Shown piece by piece: positions 44,811-55,803 of a stretch of DNA of 64,000 nt. The translations under genes were made by a program, and so were the position numbers. Every line of letters begins with the position of its first letter. The first letter of the stretch is position 1. The notes under the pieces were generated by a model. It was not told the DNA's origin and did not search any database. It was given only the letters and a program-made list of their open reading frames with translations. Source of the stretch: Larix kaempferi (lineage: Eukaryota; Streptophyta; Pinopsida; Pinales; Pinaceae); the NCBI GenBank assembly GCA_027924585.1, contig BSBM01001719.1, forward strand, positions 12,729,001-12,793,000, read 5' to 3'.

Positions 44811-44990
44811 TAAAAGAGAATAAAGATGGATCCTTCTGGAAAGAAAGGCACCTTTTTGGGTTATAGAGAATCATCCAAATCATACCGAATATATGTACCT
44901 GGTGAGAAACACATTGAAGTCAATTGAGATGTTACCTTCCATGAGGAAGCTACTTTCAAAAGATCGAAAGAGATTCAATGTGATTCAGAG

Positions 44991-46110
44991 ATGGAGGATC
45001 CTAAGTCTGATTATACCCCTTCAGAGTTTGAGAGGGAGAAACTAGAAGATGCCTCATATTCGTTAGCTCCTGAAGTACCAGTAGAACTGATTGAGAGGTC
45101 AGGTGATGAACCTCCCACTAAAAGAAGATCTACTTGGTTCCAATATATCTTACAAAATGCAGAGAAACATGGAACACCAGTAGGCTCATCCAGACAGCAC
45201 AAGCAACATGACATATATTCGGGGCATGTTTCACTGATGAGTCACATCAGTGATTCAAAACCATCCTCATATGAAGAAGCTACAAAGCAGCAAGTTTGGA
45301 AAGATGCAATGACAGAAGAGTACAACTCTATAATGAACAATGATGTTTCAGAGGTTGTTCCCAAACCTTATGGGAATTCCATTGTGACTTCCAAGTGGAT
45401 TTACAAGATAAAGCATGATGCGGATGGTAGCATTGAGAAGTATAAATCCAGATTCATTTCCATAGGTTTCTCTCAGAAATAAGGCATCGATTATGATGAT
45501 ACCTTTTCCCCTATGGCAAGGTACACCACAATCCGAGCAATGATTACACTTGCATCTGTTCTAGGATGGAAACTACACCAGATGGATGTGAAGACAACCT
45601 TCCTCAATGGTGAGGTTGAGGAAGAGGCTTATATTCAACAGCCTGAAGTATTTTTGGTGCATGGGAAGTAGTCTTGGTTTTCAATCTAAATAAATATCTA
45701 TATGGTCTTAAGAAAGCCCCCAGGATTTGTACTCCAGAATTGATAGCTACATTCAAAAACTGGGTTTCTCTAATAGTGAAGCTGATCTAAATTTGTACTT
45801 CAAATTAGTGAATAAACAATCGTTGATATTGGTTATGTATGTCGATGATTTGTTTCTCACTAGAGAGGAACATTTGATTGCTTGGTGCAAGAGGGAGCTC
45901 ACCTCATAGTTCGAGATGAAAGACTTAGGTCTAAGGCACTAATTTCTTGGCGTTGAGATCTAGAAAAGAAAAGATGAAAATTTTCTATCTCAAGGGAAGT
46001 ACACTGTGGATATACTATGCAAGTTTGGCATGATAGATTGCAAATCTATGACTACACCAATGGTTTCCAATTTAAGGAAACTTCAAGAGTTGGGATTTGG
46101 ATCATATCCA
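44991..46110 (+). pseudogene. Reverse transcriptase remnant of D
   Basis: 44991-45482 holds the acidic linker and the RT start: WKDAMTEEYNSIMNND, SKWIYKIKHDADGSIEKYK and FISIGFSQK, ending in TAA at 45480-45482. The following text still reads GIDYDDTFSPMARYTTIRA, WKLHQMDVKTTFLNGEVEEE, and at about 45838 MYVDDLFLT, the catalytic YVDDL. FEMKDLGL and later TTPMVSNL follow among further stops and small frameshifts. It is the same broad copia family as B but a different element. Confidence 0.85.
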
Positions 46111-46770
46111 GTAGATCCCACTTTGTATAGAAAGCTTATAGGCTTGCTAATGTAGTTGATACATTCAAGGCCTCATATATGTTATGTCATGAGCATTCTA
46201 AACCAATTTATGTCTGATCTAAGACACAGACACTAGACAGTTGCTAAGCATGTGCTTAGGTACCTTCGAGGTACAATTTCATATGGTATCAGATATGCCT
46301 CCAGTGGAGGAGTCATGTTACTTGGTTATACAGACTTAGATTGGGGAGGAAGCATTGTGGACTGTAAGAGTACATCCAACTATTGTTATAGCCTAGGATG
46401 AACTATGATATCTTGGTCTAGCAGGAAGTAGGGCTCTGTAGCCCACGGAACTACCAAAGCATAATACATAACTGCTAGTGTTTCCTATCGATAAGCAGTG
46501 TGGCTCAGAAAGATAATTGCAGGGTTGTTCAGTGAAAATCTTGAGCGTATAGTTATTTGGTGTGACAATCAGAGTTGCATAAATCTTTCTGAAAACCTAG
46601 TGTTTCATGACAAGTCAAAGCACATTGAAATGAAGTATCACTTCATCTGAGACATGGTCCATAAAATTATAGTGAAACTTTAGTACATTGCTATTGATGA
46701 GCAAATTGTAGATGTGTTAACAAAGCCTCTGTCAGTGATGAAGTTAAAGTACTTCTGAGACAAGCTTGGT
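46111..46770 (+). pseudogene. RNase H remnant of D
   Basis: Broken by several stops, but motifs remain: RKLIGLLM, HVLRYLRGTISYG, LLGYTDLDWGGS (first Asp region), SRK-stop-GSVAHGTTKA, WCDNQSCINLSENLVFHDKSKHIEMKYH and DVLTKPLSVMKLKYF. The stops after SRK, HFI, VKL and LKYF are TAG or TGA where Gln or Arg is expected. Confidence 0.85.
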
Positions 46771-46803
46771 ATGGCAAAGAATGCCTCCCTCACTGAGAGG
46801 GAG

Positions 46804-47049
46804 TGTTAAATATACAACATCAGGAGACATTCTCCAAACCAATATTGTACAACCAAGATTCATCCTCCTAAATAGAGGTGAGCACTTTGATTGCATTTCA
46901 TGTAAAGGTTATTCCTCTCGTATAGAGGTTATTGGAAAATGCTTTGGACTTGTGTGTGTCAAGTCATGATTCTCATGTGAACCTTCCGTATAAAGGTATC
47001 CATGGGATGGACCTCCCGTATAGAGGTGTACCTTTCGTATAAATGTCAT
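46804..47049 (+). repeat. 3' LTR of D, left piece
   Basis: TGTTAAATATACAACATCAG follows the purine tract. Matches 3626 and 12488. It contains repeated 'tatagaggt' pieces (cctcctaaatagaggtgag, cctctcgtatagaggtta, cctcccgtatagaggtgt). It is interrupted after gtcat (47045-47049) by element H. Confidence 0.88.
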
Positions 47050-47767
47050 TTTTGATGTAGTGTTTATCGACAGGGGTTCACTTCGTACTGTCACCAAAAA
47101 ACTATCAACCCAAACTCCCTTATACACTAGTCTGGAAAGGTTTAACCCTTCCCAGCAACACTTGCGGAGCAAGTGCAGTCTCACCCGAGATGGATAAGGG
47201 GGATGTTGGAACCAAGTTTCCGCAATGATGTAGAGGATATGAACACATTACCTTTGCACTAACCAGAGATTGTAATATTTATCACATACCATTATCTTAT
47301 CATTCGCAGATTTCAGTAAACATCCAAAACATCATATTCGACATACTTATTTAGATTAACATTACTTCTACAGCATATTCGCATCAACCATTGTAAAACA
47401 TTCACACAACATAGTTCACATTCATAATTGCATAATATTAAAGACATAGATTACACCATAACCAAACATCTCCATTCATTCACCAACCCTGCGGAATAAA
47501 CCTCACAGAAATTGTCAAGACATCATATCGCGGATACAAAACGAACACAAAAGATAGGATGATCATCCAAAACTTCGATGCCCTTAGGCTTACAATCCTA
47601 CTCTTCTTATATCCTTCTTTCTATTACAAAATGGTCCACATGACCGACTTAACTAATCTATCAATTCTTGTGTTCCCGTGAATACCGCGAATGATCCTTC
47701 TTTTGCGGAATGACCCTTTCGCACCTATTGGATTCCGCACTTCCTGCGGATCTATCTCGTGCCAACA
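47050..47767 (-). repeat. 3' LTR of H
   Basis: 718 bp. The minus strand starts TGTTGGCACGAG at 47767 and ends CACTACATCAAAA, so the outer end is AAAA rather than the usual CA, unless the terminal bases are target slippage. The inner neighbour reads TTGGGGGCC, a purine tract. Confidence 0.85.
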
Positions 47768-48904
47768 GGCCCCCAACACAAACTTGTGGCTTGTCCCAAG
47801 CCACCTTAGCTGGACACTGCTGGTTTGTACCCAGCCTTCGCTGTGTTATGTTTCTGAAACTATTCTTGCTGTCTGGAGCTCGCTGTTGTGTACTTCTCAT
47901 CTTCATCTGTTGATCTTTGGTTCGTTGTCATGTACTTCTTGAACTCATCCTCCAGTCTCTAGAAAACTTCATCATCTACCTCTTTGGATTATGTTGGTTC
48001 GCTCCATGTTTGTTCAAGATTGGGGAGAAATTTATCGACGTCTCCAAGGTGGGAAACAGGCCGACTGCTCTGACACATCTATTTCACACCTTGTATTGCT
48101 TCCTACCGGGGCCAGGGGGCTGCCACCCCTGTAATTCTAGTGGTCGCCAGGACCATGAAGCTTTGAACTACTATCACATACCTAGACATCTCGGATGAAA
48201 ATTTTCCTCTGTGACACCCGAGTGCCCACGCCTCTTCCTTCTCAAGGCGCTCATGCACACTCATCGTTCAGGCCCGCAGTGCACCTGGTGTGCTACCGCA
48301 TGAAATGAAAAGGATCATTTCCATAGCCTCCTTGGAATTCCTAGCTTATCCAATTACCTGACCTACTCGTAGCATGTATTTCTCTCGTCTAGTAAATTCC
48401 ACTTAGCTTTGCTTAGCCTATGGTGTATGTATTTATGCATTTCACCTTTCGGGACGCCTGCCTCGGATATCATTCGTAGATCCATTCACATGATGTGTCG
48501 ATTCTGTCATCATTGTTTCCTGCATGTTGAGACCGCACTTCCTACGTGTGTGATGGGAGATCATACTTCTCCCAACTACCCTTCATTGCAAAATCGTGTG
48601 AACCGTTACTCGTGGTGCCACCGTCCATGCTGCCACAGTGAGTTTCCATGTTCCAAACATGTCTGACCTCGGCGCCAATCTGGGCCAGCTAGCAATCATG
48701 CCTACCAACAAGACCGATCATTTGAAAGAGTCCCATCTACTAATGGTCCAAAATGATTGTTGATTTGACAGGGTCGCGACCCTGCAGCTGTCGCAACCCG
48801 AACTGCGACACAACCACTCCCGTTTTCTCATTTTCTCCTGGCTGGTGTGCCCTCTAGCCACCTGGTATTCTATTTTATTTTTTTTACATCAGTCCTCATC
48901 TACT
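47768..48904 (-). other. 3' non-coding region of H
   Basis: Between the integrase stop and the 3' LTR. Open stretches on the plus strand (47691-48198, 48409-48666) show no family resemblance and run against the element. Nothing else recognised. Confidence 0.6.
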
Positions 48905-50058
48905 CTATGTCGAATCATGGTGATAGGGATTCAGCCTATTCCCATTGACTAATTTAGGTAACAGTACTCCATCTAGACTTTGTAGCTATACTGCACCTCC
49001 ATTGGAGACAAAAGTGATAACGTATGGTCCCAACCAGTGCATTTGCAACTTACCGGGGTGTTTCACAAACTTACTATGATACAACAGAACTGTATCCCCA
49101 TTCTGAAAGGGATTCATCTTGATATGGCGGTCGTTCCACGCCTTCTAGCGGTCCTTTTCTACCTTCTGATGGAACCCTACGATGAATCGATCTTCGTCAA
49201 GCTGTATTAGTTGTGTCAATCATTACTCTATCACACCATTGTTGCTCATCCCTGTTGCTGCTGCGATGCGCAAGATCAGTACTATGTATTCCATCAGTAT
49301 AACTGCTTCCTGGCCGTAAACGAGCTTAAATGGGGCTTGTCCAGTCAATCGCTTGCATGTGGTGTGATATGCCCAAAGGACCGCTGGGATTTTTAGGTCC
49401 CAGTCATCGTGGTTCACATTGCACACCTTGGTGAGGACATGCTCCAATATCTTATTGAATGCCTCAATTGTCCCATTTTCCTGAGGGTGGTAAGGCGCGC
49501 TCTTCTTGTGCTGGATCTGAAACTCTTCTGTCATCGCAATAATTGTTTGGTTAACAAAGTGCATCCCTTGGTCGCTTAATAATACTTGTGGGAAACCAAA
49601 CCTAGTGACCACATTGTTAAATAGGAATCGTGTTGCAGTCGCAGCAAAAAAATATTTCACTGGTGTAGCTTCCACCCAACGTGTCAGGTAGTCTGTTGTA
49701 GTGATGATGTAACACAACCCTGTTCTCTTCCCAGGTGGGTTGATGGGTCCCACAAAATCAATGACCCATTTGTTGAAGGCCTGCAGTGTTACTTGTGGTA
49801 CTAATGGCATTTCATCTCGACGTTAGGGCTTCCCGGTTCATTGGCATACATCGCAGATCTTGGCATAGTACGCGGCATATCCATGCAACGTTGGCCACCA
49901 TAGCCCTGCTCAAAGGATCTTCCTAGCAGTTGCTCATCCACCATAATGTCCCCCAGCAATTCCGTCATGAGCTTCCGATATAATCTGTTCTTGTTCATGC
50001 GGAAGGATGTATGATCGCAGAATCTCATCTGGGCCCATTTTATAGAGTTATCCTGCAA
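48905..50058 (-). pseudogene. Integrase of H (frameshifted)
   Basis: The zinc-binding N-terminal region lies around 50058-49840. The core at 49810-49223 reads [49 protein letters not shown] and [21 protein letters not shown] and E are present. The C-terminal domain continues after a frame change to a stop at 48905-48907 with DRFIVGFHQKVE, VLLYHSKFVKHPGKLQMHW and LVNGNRLNPY. It is interrupted by TAG at 49145-49147 and 48986-48988, both where Gln is expected. Confidence 0.85.
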
Positions 50059-50089
50059 TTAGCTGGAAATCTGCTGCTCAGACAACTAT

Positions 50090-50770
50090 CTACTTCTTTT
50101 GGATGGTGGTGAACTCGGTCGGCGCCTCCCCTGTCGCCAAAAATTGAATGATTTGTTCAAAGTGGTTATCGACCATGCTGATCCTAAAAAAATGAGCGTC
50201 CGGCAATCCTTCATCGATGCTCCTTGGTTCTTCTCTAGATTCTATCCATGAGAGGTGATCAGGTCCCACATTCAATCGTCCTGGCTTTACGATAATTTTG
50301 AAATCAAACTCCTGAAACAACAATAGCCAGCGGCAGATCCTCCCCCCAAGACAGGCTTGCTCACCAATTATTTCAGTGTGGAATGATCTGTGAACATCTT
50401 GAAGTGGCCCCCTAAGAGGTAATGCCGGAATTTCTGTAAAGCATAGACCATCGCCAACCCTTCCCACTCTGTGGTCGTATATTTATTCTTCGCAGTAGAC
50501 AATTTCTTGCTTGCAAATGCTATCGGGTGGTCAATTTCACTGGTTCCTGGTTGGGCCAAGATGACGCCAAGTGTGACTGATGACGCCATGTGCGACTGAT
50601 GACGCATCAACGTGTACATGAATTTACTTCGTCCAATCCGTAAATGCGAGGATTGGTGCTGCAACCATCTTTTCTTTCAATATGTCCAAGCCTTTCTGAC
50701 ATTCCTTGGTCCATTCAAACTTAGCATCTTTCTTTAGTAACTTATCCATGGGTGCTGTGATAGTTGCATA
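50090..50770 (-). pseudogene. RNase H of H (frameshifted)
   Basis: 50664-50368 reads GVILAQPGTSEIDHPIAFAS, TTTEWEGLAMVYALQKFRHY and FKMFTDHSTLK. The frame shifts around 50370-50460 to 50467-50090 with CLGGRICRWLLLFQEFDF, VKPGRLNVGPDHLSW and a C-terminal stretch. The first catalytic Asp region (usually HVDAS) is altered to MRHQSH. It degraded after insertion. Confidence 0.82.
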
Positions 50771-50773
50771 TCC

Positions 50774-51624
50774 TCAAATGAATTTCCTATAATAACCTGT
50801 GTGTCCCAATGTCGCTCGTATTGTTTTGGCCTTCGTTGGTGGTGGGAGGTTGACAATGATGGTAATCTTCGCCGGATCTACCAACATTCCTTCTCTGTAG
50901 ACAATGTGTCCTAACAATATGCTGAACAGAGCACAAAAGATACACTTCTTGAGGTTCAGGGAAATTTGGTGCTGTCGACAACATTCTAGCATGAGTCTTA
51001 AGTTCACGACATGATCCTTAACTAACCCATATACCATCCAATCATCCATGTAGACAATGAGGAACTTATGAATATAATATTTTAATGCCGCTACCACTAT
51101 TCTAGAAAATATTGCGGGAGCATTCTTTAATCCAAAGGGCATCACCATGTATTGAAAGCATCCCCACTCTGTGACGAATGTAGTCTTATGTCGATCTTCT
51201 TTCACAATCTTGATTTGGTGGTAGCCCGAAAATCCATCTGTAAAGGAATATATCTCCTGACCTCCTACTCCTTCAAGCACCTCATCCGTGAATGGGGTCA
51301 GGAACGGATCATGTAGGAAGGCATCATTCAGTTTCCTTAGGTCGACAAATATTCGTACTTCACTAGTTTTCTTGTCCTGGACCACCATTGGACTGATGCA
51401 TCTGATTCATCCACTAGTTCTATAATTCCTGCCTCCAGCCATCTTTCGATTTCGGCTTGCACTCGTTCCTTGTATCTTGGGTTCAATCGATATGGTCGCT
51501 CCTTAACCGGCTTCGCATCAAGTTTCACGGGGACCCTCATTTCCCCCAAGTCTCCAAAAATTCCCTTCATCTCTGAGAATTTCATTGGAAACAAATCCTG
51601 AAACTCATGCACTAGATCAGTCAT
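50774..51624 (-). pseudogene. Reverse transcriptase of H (one frameshift)
   Basis: 51624-51337 is the RT start (LVHEFQDLFPMKFSEMKG, RPYRLNPRYKERVQAEIE). A frameshift within 51337-51388 then leads to 51388-50774: MVVQDKKTSEVRIFVDLRKL, YSFTDGFSGYHQIKI, YMVMPFGLKNAPAIFSRIV and the active-site loop IVYMDDWMVYG. A Trp follows the catalytic DD where most Ty3 elements have Ile or Leu. It ends at LGHTGYYRKFI, the entry into RNase H. Confidence 0.87.
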
Positions 51625-51645
51625 TTTCGCAATGGTCGACTCATC

Positions 51646-52719
51646 CTAGTAGTCACCAATGCTTGCAAACTTTGGGTTTTCCTCTGACCCAATATTCACC
51701 TTCTTGATCTTCAATGGTTGTTGAAATTTTTTCGACGGTATATCTGGTGCCACAACACTACGACTGCCCTTTGAATCCGGTACGTATGTAGCCTTGGGGT
51801 CATCGTCATCTTTGGGATCTCCGGGGACGTTGTAACACTCCATCAACATTTCTGGTGTCGCAGTCCATTGGAGTGCCATTGGTTGTCCGGTCGGTACCAC
51901 TTCAAATATCTTTCCACGGATCGCCTATAGTGCGGTGTGGATTAAGGGATTTTTGTCTGAGAATGAGAATGATTGGCTAAATCCAATGGTAAGATGTTCC
52001 CAATATGTCGTCCCACATCGTAGTTCTGCTACGACATACCAGCTCCGTGTTACCTCATCCAACGTGTGGAGGAATGCATGTACCCAGTCTTGTCGTGCTC
52101 TCGATCCCCACTGATGTTGACAAGAATTCAAATGTGCCTTTGGGTCTCCTCGTTTGTCATATCGCATATGGTCGTTCTCCGCAGCTTTGTTGAACCAAAC
52201 CTCCATGAGGCGTTGACATAGTGGCCAAGATGTGAGGTTTGATTTATGCGCTGCCCACCATCGTGCAGGAGTAGCCTTCAGGGCTTCCTCCAGGGCTAGG
52301 AGACACTGTGGTTCCACCACTTGTTCCTCAAATTTGGTGAGAAATGTGCCCACATTGGGAAATCCCTCATAGGTAGGTAACACATACTCCTCCGTGGCTA
52401 CCCTTCGCAGGGACTGTGTTATCCGTGAGCATCTTTGAAAGGACACTTCATGCAACTGGTTTTGGCAATTCTCAAGGGCCTCGTATGAATCGGAGGATGC
52501 GGAGCGGTCACTGCGCCATCCTAGTTCTCCATTCATGGTAGGATTAACATAATCCTCAAAAATATTATACAAATTGTCCCATCCTTCCATAAACTCATCT
52601 CTGGATGTCTCCGTATAGTGTATCCCTTCCGCGGGATCCAGTGGTGCGATAACCCTTATTTCCTGATTCTCAAATGACATTATCATTTTCTTAAATTTGA
52701 TAATTAAGTGATTCTTCAT
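51646..52719 (-). pseudogene. H: double gag-like module between protease and RT
   Basis: 52719-51925 (264 codons) plus 51900-51646 (84 codons), in one frame separated by one stop. Residues 1-30 finish the protease (SFENQEIRVIAPLDPAEG). Residues about 136-176 (LEEALKATPARWWAAHK, SWPLCQRLM) and about 210-252 (WVHAFLHTLDEV, WYVVAELRCGTTYW) look like two helical capsid-type motifs. Each has the pattern Leu...Trp/Tyr...Trp...Phe typical of retrotransposon gag. The second piece is an acidic linker ending VNIGSEENPKFASIGDY before RT. Its function is unknown to me; a capsid-like origin is inference. Confidence 0.55.
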
Positions 52720-52746
52720 GGCCCAGTCTATCCCCGGCAGTACCGG

Positions 52747-53202
52747 TTAGGGACTAGTATTATAAAAAATTTCAATGACCTCAAAATCTGCATACGTTCT
52801 GATCCCTTCAATTTCAACCAGAAGTTGACATACTCGACCGAGTGGGGTGACCTTGATCTGGTTCGCCAGTCGCAGCTGTACTGGTGACCAGATCATCCGC
52901 GGCTTTCCCATTGTCTCCCATGTTTGTTTAGTCAGGATATTCACATCCGAACCGAAATCCAGAATGATGGAGTTGACATCAAATTCTCTGATCTGAGCCA
53001 ACATCTGCATCTCTCTGCCTGACTTTCTTTTATGTATGCAATTAACTCTCTGTTCTAGTTGTGCACCTCCCCATTGTTGCAGTAGTCTAGCTATCTCTTC
53101 CAACACATCTAGGTCCTTTGCCAAATCCAAGCAACTCCCCGAGAAGGCTTTTAGAGTGTTTTCCTTCCTTCGCGACTTCGTCAAGTCGATCGTCAATGGC
53201 AT
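52747..53202 (-). pseudogene. Retropepsin-like protease of H
   Basis: The core reads VNSIILDFGSDVNILTKQTWE. The active-site triad is DFG where an aspartic protease needs DSG or DTG; related plant elements often carry variants here. LRLANQIKVTPLGR and TYADFEVIEI follow. A stop at 52747-52749 separates it from the next module in the same frame. Confidence 0.8.
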
Positions 53203-53249
53203 GTCATAGATTTATTCTTCAAGAGGTATCTACCTCTTATTCCTCATTG

Positions 53250-53600
53250 CCTCATGTTCCTTCAAAAAGATGTCCTTTTCCACTTCTGCACCAACAGTGA
53301 CACGCTTCCGCTATGTTTGTGTTGGTTTGACATTGGTGTGTGGCTTATCGCCATCCGTCACCGCCCCTCCTTGTGTCACTATCCCGGCCATTGCGTGGTT
53401 ACATATGGCTTCTGTCGAAATCATCTATACAGCATGGCATGCCTCCTTAGCGAAGGGGGTTTGGTGCCCCCGATTGCAAATACTCATGGAATTCTGGGAA
53501 ATTGTCCCTATGGTGCCCCTCACTTCTGCATCTGGTGCACCATACATCTCTGTGGGTTTCCTTTCCCTTGTTGATATCCTCCAATTGCAGTGTTAAGTTG
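53250..53600 (-). pseudogene. Zinc-knuckle region of H gag
   Basis: Minus-strand translation near 53545-53490 gives VWCTRCRSEGHHRDNFPEF, a C-x2-C-x4-H-x4-C knuckle with Phe instead of the last Cys. Stops and shifts surround it. Open stretches on the plus strand here are shadows. Confidence 0.7.
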
Positions 53601-53605
53601 GACAA

Positions 53606-55055
53606 CTATGCCTGAACTCTGTCCATTCCCATCCCTGCTTCACTGATTAGTGAAGCCTCCAGCTTCATCTTGATTTCTAATGCTTCTGCCCATGTTGCGA
53701 CTTTTTGTTGCATCAACGACCCTCGGATATGCGGTACCAGTCCTGCGATGAACCATTCTTTATGTTGCAGCTCATTTATCGGAAAGCTCACTTTCGTTAT
53801 CAGTGTCTTGTACAGCTGATCGAATTCCCACACCGACTCATTTGGGAATTTCTTAATGTCCTTAAGCTCAGTGACGTATTGTGACTCATATTTTGGTTTT
53901 TTAAATTCGTCAATCATCGTTGTTCTGACCTGCGCCAATGTTTTAGCTAATGTTCCCACTGGAACCTTTACAAACTTCATGTACCAGTCTAACACCCGAC
54001 CCCTAAGGGTCATCGCTAGCTGTCCCATCTTTATAGCATCGTCCTAAACCTGCTTCACGGTCCAGACTTCTTTGCATATAAACCAATACTGTTCGGGATC
54101 CTCGGTCCTATTCCCCTGAAAGGTGGGCATATTTTCCTCATCTTCCATCCTAACGTTGCCAGTATTGTTATTCACTGAAGCGCTACTCTTGTCGCTGCAC
54201 GTAGGGAAACCCCATGAGTAGTTTGGATTTCCTCCTATAAAATTCGGAGTAGTGTGTGGGGTAGAAGGTATGTGGTAACTTACGATCTGACCTCCTTCTT
54301 CCTCTAGGGTATCCTGGTCGACGTCTCCTTCACAATAAGGTCACTTCCTCCCTTGTGTTCCTCTTTTGTAGTTCTTTGTTTCAGTCCTCTCAGGAGACTC
54401 TCTCTCAGTCCTCCTCTTCTTCTCAGGATGCTGGAATATTGCTCCACTCCACAATGTACCACACTATTCATCAACTTCCCTTAGAAATTCATCGTCGCTC
54501 ATGTCCATCTACCACATCTTTCTGTCAGACTCGCACTTACGTGATACCTTCGCCCTCTGCACACCGATTCTTCTACTCATCAGAAGACATCCTCAATATT
54601 CCCTTTTCGTAGACAAGCATTTTAATCCACAGTTTTAATGATGACAAGATTCTTCCTCTTGGCCCCCTGAAGAAGTTTCTTTTGGCGTCACTGTACGACT
54701 TGATAGTATCTACCGCGAACTCAGTCGTGTACCCTTCAAGGATACTGTCTACCCAAAAGTCAACAGCTCACGATACTTTTTTATCAACTTGTTTCAGCTG
54801 TCGCACTAAATCTGGGGTCCAATAATCAGGTTCAGTCTTCTAGCAGTGGTTTTTTCAGAATGTTAGTTGTGCTAGCCACTCATGCAATAACACCAGGAAT
54901 TCACAGAAGAATATTTCATGGATGTCTGAGTAGATGTATCTTTCTAACCAACTGGTTGTTGTCTGTTTAGGATCTCGCTTCTCATTTTCTGCGAATTCCT
55001 CCGCCTTCTTGTCGAACCACTCTTGGATCTCTGGTTTTGTTGGATGCCACAACAT
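53606..55055 (-). pseudogene. Gag of H (capsid intact, N-terminus broken)
   Basis: 54028-53606 is an open Retrotrans_gag capsid of 140 residues: MTLRGRVLDWYMKFVKV, MIDEFKKPKYESQYVTEL, FPNESVWEFDQLYKTL and FIAGLVPHIRGSLMQQK. Upstream, 55055-54855 (66 codons) starts MLWHPTKPEIQEWFDKKAEE and belongs to the N-terminal part. The stretch between (54850-54030) is not open in any one frame. The knuckle and protease follow downstream. Confidence 0.83.
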
Positions 55056-55077
55056 ATCCTCTTTTCTTCTTCCTTAG

Positions 55078-55096
55078 GGTCCCGACATCGAAACCA
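55078..55096 (-). other. Primer binding site of H
   Basis: The minus strand reads TGGTTTCGATGTCGGGACC just inside the 5' LTR. It starts with the TGG of a tRNA 3' CCA but is not the initiator-Met sequence used by B, G and J. Which tRNA it pairs with was not determined. Confidence 0.65.
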
Positions 55097-55098
55097 TT

Positions 55099-55798
55099 TT
55101 TTGATGTAGTGTCTATCAACAAGGGTTCACTTCGTACTGTCGCCAACAAACTATCTACCCAAACTCCCTTATACACTGGCCCGGAAAGGTGTAACCCTTC
55201 CCAGCAACACTTGCGGACAAAGTGCAGTCTCACCCAAGATGGATAAGGGGGCTATTGGAACCAAGTTTCCACAATGATGTAGAGGATATGCACACATTAC
55301 CTTCGCACTAACCAGAGATTGTAATATTTACCACATACCATTATCTTATCATTCACAGATTTCAATAAACATTCAGAACAACATATTCAACATACTTATT
55401 CAAATTAGCATTACTTCTACAGCATATTCGCATCAACCAATGTAAAAAATTCACACAACATAGATCACATTCATCATTTCATAATATTAAAGACAGAGAT
55501 TACACCATAACCAAACATCTCCATTCATTCACCAACCCTGTGGAATAAACCTCGCAGAAACTATCAAGACATCATATCGCGGATACAAAACGAACCCAAA
55601 AGAGAGGATGATCATCCAAAACTTTGATTCCCTTAGATTTACAATCCTACTCTATTTATATGCTTCTATTATATTACAAAATGGTCCACATGACCAACTT
55701 AACTAATCTATCAATTCTTGTGCTCCTGTGAATACAGCGAATGACCCTTTCGCACCTATCGGCTTCTGCACTTCCTGCGGATCTATCCCGTGCCAACA
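55099..55798 (-). repeat. 5' LTR of H
   Basis: 700 bp. A sense TATA box TATAAATA lies at 55660-55653; the other LTR has it mutated. It lacks 19 bp present in the left LTR near 47700. Followed by gtcat and the rest of the D LTR. Confidence 0.88.
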
Positions 55799-55803
55799 GT
55801 CAT

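Larger units (their letters stand above)
47050..55798 (-). mobile_element. Element H: Ty3/gypsy retrotransposon inserted in the D LTR
   Basis: 8,749 bp in minus orientation. LTRs 47050-47767 and 55099-55798 with the target duplication gtcat (47045-47049, 55799-55803). Order: primer site, gag, zinc knuckle, protease, a second gag-like module, RT, RNase H and integrase, stop at 48905, then 1.1 kb of non-coding DNA before the 3' LTR. Lacks a chromodomain. Frameshifts and stops run throughout, and the LTRs are visibly more diverged than those of B or G (plus a 19-bp indel), so it is older. A Tat-like affiliation is inference. Confidence 0.9.

Noticed and set aside
47691-48666. Plus-strand open frames in the 3' region of H
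   Set aside because: Run against the element, lack homology and overlap its LTR.
53254-53596. Plus-strand frames of 106 and 108 codons
   Set aside because: Opposite the zinc-knuckle part of H gag, which reads correctly on the minus strand.
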